This document shows positions 6,591-9,553 of a stretch of DNA of 9,553 nucleotides, one piece after another (the first letter of the stretch is position 1; the number at the start of each line of letters is the position of its first letter). A program made the position numbers and the translations under genes. The notes under the pieces were generated by a model that was given only the letters and a program-made list of their open reading frames with translations, ran no database searches and was not told where the DNA came from. The stretch is from an uncultured Acidimicrobiaceae bacterium (GTDB lineage: Bacteria > Actinomycetota > Acidimicrobiia > Acidimicrobiales > Ilumatobacteraceae), in contig CAIXHI010000161.1 in NCBI GenBank assembly GCA_903919215.1, positions 1 through 9,553 of the forward strand, read 5' to 3'.

Positions 6591-6592
6591 TA
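6587..6592 (-). promoter_or_regulatory. Predicted -10 element (TAGGAT) for the SDR-hydratase operon
   Basis: Read on the minus strand, TAGGAT ends 8 bases before the SDR ATG at 6578, so the transcript would have at most a base or two of leader. It shares two bases (6591-6592) with the -10 candidate of the divergent gene. No Shine-Dalgarno sequence is visible in the short gap. Confidence 0.4.
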
Positions 6593-6596
6593 AGAT
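6591..6596 (+). promoter_or_regulatory. Predicted -10 element (TAAGAT) of a leaderless mRNA for the flavoprotein gene
   Basis: TAAGAT matches TANNNT and ends 6 bases before the ATG at 6603, identical in geometry to the signals before 622 and 1417. There is no ribosome-binding site. Any -35 contact would fall within the 5' end of the SDR gene on the other strand. Confidence 0.55.
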
Positions 6597-6602
6597 GACA
6601 CG

Positions 6603-7832
6603 ATGCCAGCGGCCGATTCCACCACCGATGCCGTCGACGTCCTGATCATCGGGGCCGGCCCAGCGGGAACTGCAGCGGCGATCACCCTGGCTCGCGCCGG
6701 CCGTCGCGTCGTCGTCGTCGACAAGGCAGTCTTCCCGCGCGACAAATGTTGCGGCGACGGCCTCACCACCTTGGCACTGCGCGAGCTTGAAGCCATCGGC
6801 CTACGACCCGAACACGTGCCGAACTGGCAGACCGTCGATGAGGTGTGGCTGCGCTCGCCGTCGGGCCGCGAGGTCTGCCTGCCGTTGCCGAAGGACGGCA
6901 CCTTCGCCGCCAGCACCCCTCGCCGGGAACTCGATGCGGCGCTCGTGCGCCTCGCCCGCTCCGCCGGCGCCGTGGTTCATGAAGGCCACGGCCTCGACGC
7001 CATCCGCCAACTGGGCGACACCGTGGAGGCCGACATCGAGGGTCTCGGCACCCTCACGGCCCGGTTCCTCATCGCCGCCGATGGGGTGTGGTCACCCACG
7101 CGCAAGCTGCTCGGCCTCGCCGAGGACGGCTATCTCGGCGAGTGGCATGGCTTTCGCCAGTACGCCCGCAACGTCACCGGTCTCGCGGCGCAACGGCTGT
7201 ACGTATGGTTCGAACCCGACATGCTGCCTGGGTATGCATGGAGCTTCCCGTTGCCCGATGGTCGCGTGAACCTCGGGTTCGGCGTCATGCGCGACGGCAC
7301 ACACAACGGTAAGTCGATGAAGGCGCAGTGGCAAGGGTTGCTCGACCGTCCGCACATCCGCGCGGCCCTCGGCCCCGATGCAGAACTCGAAGACCGGCAC
7401 ACGGCACTCCCCATCCCGGCAGGAATCGACACAGCCGTGCTCACCGCAGGACGGGTGCTGTTCGTCGGCGACGCAGCACGGGCCACCGACGTGATGACCG
7501 GTGAGGGCATCGGCCAGGCCGTGCTCACCGGACGCCTCGCTGCTGAGGCCGTACTGGCCGGGGGTTGCACCGACCCGACCATCGTGCGCGGCGTCTACGA
7601 ACGGTCCGTGCGCAGCCACCTGCTGGCCGACCACCGGATGTCGAGTGTGCTCAACGGTTGGCTGGCCAAGCCGTTGCTCGCACGCGGCGCCGTGCGCATC
7701 GTCGGCCTGAACGGCTGGACCAGACGCAACTTCGCCCGCTGGATGTTCGAAGACGAGCACCGCGCGGTGCTGCTCACCCCCCGCCGCTGGCATCGCCAGT
7801 TCTTCCGCCGCTCCGGTACGTTCCGAACATGA
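6603..7832 (+). CDS. Geranylgeranyl reductase-family FAD oxidoreductase (possible menaquinone beta-isoprene reductase)
   Basis: The 409-residue flavoprotein belongs to the geranylgeranyl reductase family, which saturates double bonds in polyprenyl chains of lipids or quinones. The dinucleotide-binding motif GAGPAG is at 17-22, with acidic D40 at the end of the second strand. RDKCCGDGLT at 46-55 corresponds to the family's CGDGLTPRA-type sequence. The second FAD motif FVGDAA is at 287-292, followed by MTGEGIGQA. Mycobacterial MenJ, which reduces one isoprene of menaquinone, has this architecture and about this length, and actinobacteria commonly carry partly saturated menaquinones. That makes MenJ-like activity a reasonable guess, but other prenyl reductases and halogenase-like relatives cannot be excluded. 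The enzyme should be cytosolic or loosely membrane-associated, as I see no clear membrane span. Its stop overlaps the peptidase start as ATGA. Confidence 0.85.
   Translation: MPAADSTTDAVDVLIIGAGPAGTAAAITLARAGRRVVVVDKAVFPRDKCCGDGLTTLALRELEAIGLRPEHVPNWQTVDEVWLRSPSGREVCLPLPKDGTFAASTPRRELDAALVRLARSAGAVVHEGHGLDAIRQLGDTVEADIEGLGTLTARFLIAADGVWSPTRKLLGLAEDGYLGEWHGFRQYARNVTGLAAQRLYVWFEPDMLPGYAWSFPLPDGRVNLGFGVMRDGTHNGKSMKAQWQGLLDRPHIRAALGPDAELEDRHTALPIPAGIDTAVLTAGRVLFVGDAARATDVMTGEGIGQAVLTGRLAAEAVLAGGCTDPTIVRGVYERSVRSHLLADHRMSSVLNGWLAKPLLARGAVRIVGLNGWTRRNFARWMFEDEHRAVLLTPRRWHRQFFRRSGTFRT
7817..7822 (+). promoter_or_regulatory. Possible internal -10 element (TACGTT) before the peptidase gene
   Basis: TACGTT fits TANNNT, lies inside the end of the flavoprotein gene, and ends 6 bases before the peptidase ATG at 7829. 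It is weaker than the other three candidates, and the overlapping ATGA already explains translation. The constant 6-base spacing is the reason to list it. Confidence 0.3.
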
Positions 7833-9244
7833 CGCTTTCACAACATGTCCGGCAGGTGTGGGCAGACGAGATCGTGCCCGAGTTGTGCGCCTACATCGCC
7901 ATCCCGTGCGTGTCGTGCGACTACGACCCCGACTGGAAGGCGCACGGTCACATCGACCGAGCGGTCGAGCAGGTCCGCAGTTGGTGCGCCGGGCGTACGA
8001 TCGCCGGACTCACCGTGGAAGTGATGGAACTGCCTGGCCTCAGCCCACTGATCGTGGCAGAAGTACCCGCGTTCGGCAGTGGCCGCGCCGACGACAACAA
8101 CAACGACACCGTGGTGCTCTACGGTCATCTCGACAAGCAGCCGGAGATGACCGGCTGGCGCGACGGACTCGGGCCATGGACGCCGGTGATCGAGGGCGAC
8201 CGCCTGTACGGTCGCGGCGGGGCCGACGACGGCTACTCCGCGTTCGCGTCGCTGCTCGCGATCGAGGCCGCTCAACTCGCCGGTCTGTCGCACACCCGAC
8301 TGATCGTGCTGATCGAGGCCAGTGAGGAGAGCGGCAGCCCCGACCTGACCACCTATCTCGCGGCACTACGGGAGCGCATCGGTTCCCCGACGTTGGTGCT
8401 GTGCCTCGACTCGGGGTGTATCGACTACGAGCGGCTGTGGGTCACGACCTCGCTGCGCGGTGTCATCGGCGGGGTCCTGCGGGTCGACGTGCTCGAAGAG
8501 GGTGTGCACAGCGGCGAGGCCAGCGGTGTCGTGCCCAGTTCGTTCCGCATCGCCCGCCAACTGCTCGAACGGCTGGAGGACAGCACGACCGGCAGGCTGC
8601 TGCTCCCCGAGTTGTACGCCGACATCCCCGCCGACCGGCTCGCGCAGGCCGCCGACACCGCCGCCGAGTTCCCGATCGAGGGCCATTACCCGTGGGCCGG
8701 CGACACGCGCCCGATGTCCGACGACCCCACACAACAACTGCTGGGACGCACCTGGATGCCCACGCTCAGCATCACCGGGGCCGATGGCCTGCCGCCCACC
8801 GGACGCGCCGGCAACGTGCTGCGCCCCTACACGGCGCTCGCACTCAGCCTGCGCTTGCCGCCGACGGTGGATGCCGACCGGGCGTTGGCGGCCGTCGCCG
8901 AGTGCCTCACGGCCGACCCACCCAGCGGTGCGACGGTGCAGTTCCTGCGGCCCGACGCTGCGAACGGCTGGAACGCCCCCACGTTCAGCCCGTGGTTGCA
9001 GTCTGCACTCGACGACGCCAGCAGCGCGGTCTTCGGCAAGCAGACGATGGCGTTCGGCGAGGGCGGATCGATTCCATTCATGGGCATGCTCGGCGAGATG
9101 TTCCCTGCCGCCCAGTTCGTGATCACCGGCGTGCTCGGGCCCGGCTCGAACGCCCACGGCCCCAACGAGTTCATCCACCTGCCCACCGCGGTACGCCTCA
9201 CCGAGTGCCTTGCTCGAGTGCTCCACGCGCACGCCACACGTTGA
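7829..9244 (+). CDS. M20-family metallopeptidase (dipeptidase-like)
   Basis: The 471-residue protein is a two-zinc M20 hydrolase resembling cytosolic nonspecific dipeptidases and carnosinases, which cleave dipeptides or amide-linked small molecules. The metal and catalytic residues are all present: H100 and D102 in YGHLDKQP, D133 in GRGGADDG, catalytic E166 with ligand E167 in EASEESGS, D194 in LCLDSG, and H443 in SNAHGPNE. A lid/dimerisation insert spans roughly residues 210-400 and carries HSGEASG at 227-233. The length is close to that of eukaryotic cytosolic dipeptidases. There is no signal peptide, so it should be cytosolic. The start is the ATG at 7829, overlapping the preceding stop (ATGA); the frame is open upstream only across flavoprotein coding sequence. 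The link to the flavoprotein appears to be expression, not shared chemistry. The substrate is unknown. Confidence 0.93.
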   Translation: MTLSQHVRQVWADEIVPELCAYIAIPCVSCDYDPDWKAHGHIDRAVEQVRSWCAGRTIAGLTVEVMELPGLSPLIVAEVPAFGSGRADDNNNDTVVLYGHLDKQPEMTGWRDGLGPWTPVIEGDRLYGRGGADDGYSAFASLLAIEAAQLAGLSHTRLIVLIEASEESGSPDLTTYLAALRERIGSPTLVLCLDSGCIDYERLWVTTSLRGVIGGVLRVDVLEEGVHSGEASGVVPSSFRIARQLLERLEDSTTGRLLLPELYADIPADRLAQAADTAAEFPIEGHYPWAGDTRPMSDDPTQQLLGRTWMPTLSITGADGLPPTGRAGNVLRPYTALALSLRLPPTVDADRALAAVAECLTADPPSGATVQFLRPDAANGWNAPTFSPWLQSALDDASSAVFGKQTMAFGEGGSIPFMGMLGEMFPAAQFVITGVLGPGSNAHGPNEFIHLPTAVRLTECLARVLHAHATR

Positions 9245-9250
9245 CCCACT

Positions 9251-9553
9251 GTGCTGAAACTGCTGCGCTCGAACGCTGATCTCCGCGCGCTGTTCATTGC
9301 CCAGGTGATCTCGTTCATGGGCGACTGGTTCACGTTCGTCGCCATCACCGGCATCATCAAGGACGCCACCGGAAGCGCGTTCCTCGTGTCGCTGGCCTAC
9401 GTGTCGTTCACGTTGCCGTCGTTCCTGGCCTCCCCCATCGCCGGGTCCTTCGTCGACCGTTTCGACCGCCGCCGACTGTTGTTAGTGGTGTCCATCGGCC
9501 AGGCCATCGCAGCCCTGGGGTTACTGACCGCCGACGGCTCTCGCGTGTGGCCG
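9251..9553 (+). CDS. MFS transporter, N-terminal part (3' end outside window)
   Basis: A GTG start 6 bp after the peptidase stop opens a frame that runs to the window edge (101 codons). The start reads MLKLLRSNADLRALFIAQVIS, then FMGDWFTFVAI, a first membrane helix typical of the MFS_3/macrolide-efflux-like group of major facilitators. A second helix follows at about residues 48-68 (FLVSLAYVSFTLPSFLASPI). The cytoplasmic loop FVDRFDRRRLL at 72-82 is the MFS motif A region between helices 2 and 3, and a third helix begins after it. The tight spacing suggests translation in the same operon as the peptidase. Two TTA leucine codons (9482-9484 and 9521-9523) stand out, since I found none in the other genes. 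The substrate is unknown; export of a small molecule is the usual role of this group. Confidence 0.85.
   Translation, partial: MLKLLRSNADLRALFIAQVISFMGDWFTFVAITGIIKDATGSAFLVSLAYVSFTLPSFLASPIAGSFVDRFDRRRLLLVVSIGQAIAALGLLTADGSRVWP

Noticed and set aside
5550..6593. A 347-codon plus-strand open frame over the SDR gene
   Set aside because: The minus strand holds all SDR catalytic motifs. The plus-strand translation has low-complexity Arg/Ala/Gly/Val composition and no family resemblance.
7565..7828. Upstream extension of the peptidase to 7565
   Set aside because: It overlaps the flavoprotein coding sequence and has no M20 character; the ATGA overlap at 7829 gives a natural start.
8366..9232. 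A 288-codon minus-strand frame, and an overlapping plus-strand frame at 8401-9279, within the peptidase gene
   Set aside because: Both are shadows of the M20 peptidase, whose metal ligands in the true frame span this whole region.
1..9553. Search for mobile elements, CRISPR arrays, phage or toxin-antitoxin genes, tRNAs, rRNAs and riboswitches
   Set aside because: The genes leave almost no free space, no terminal inverted repeats or spaced repeats are visible, and no protein resembles a transposase, integrase or defence protein.

Overview
The window is GC-rich (roughly two-thirds G+C) and almost entirely coding. The longest gap between genes is about 57 bp, so no stretch over 300 bases lacks a gene. 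Four things suggest a high-GC actinobacterium, perhaps an Acidimicrobiia-type organism: gene content rich in CoA-ester metabolism, GTG starts, few Shine-Dalgarno sites, and a recurring TANNNT-N6-ATG start signal typical of leaderless mRNAs. The taxon is an inference from style and not from a marker gene.

Left part (1-4184, + strand). This is a fatty-acid or carboxylic-acid degradation block: the C-terminal end of an acyl-CoA dehydrogenase, a GntR-family regulator with an FCD ligand domain, a 406-residue double hot-dog MaoC/FAS1-like dehydratase, and an acyl-CoA synthetase whose GTG start overlaps the dehydratase stop codon. The regulator and the dehydratase each have their own leaderless-type -10 element. 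A small unrecognised gene (4226-4774) follows. It has a degenerate receiver-like N-terminus carrying a Cys/His cluster.

Middle (4787-6578, - strand). A two-gene operon encodes a short-chain dehydrogenase followed by a MaoC-type enoyl-CoA hydratase 2. Their order and motifs match the first two domains of peroxisomal multifunctional enzyme type 2, so together they look like a split hydratase/dehydrogenase pair for the middle steps of beta-oxidation. With the ligase and dehydrogenase on the left they cover activation, dehydrogenation, hydration and the second oxidation. No thiolase lies in the window.

Right part (6603-9553, + strand). A geranylgeranyl/menaquinone-reductase-type flavoprotein diverges from the SDR gene across only 24 bp, where the two predicted -10 elements overlap. 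An M20 metallopeptidase overlaps it by ATGA, and the first 101 codons of an MFS transporter follow 6 bp later and run off the window.

I see no mobile element, phage gene, CRISPR array, tRNA or rRNA. Most of the window is ordinary actinobacterial metabolism. The points most worth a second look are the constant-spacing start signal, the overlapping divergent promoter, the unrecognised Cys/His gene, and the short in-frame repeats in the ligase gene.
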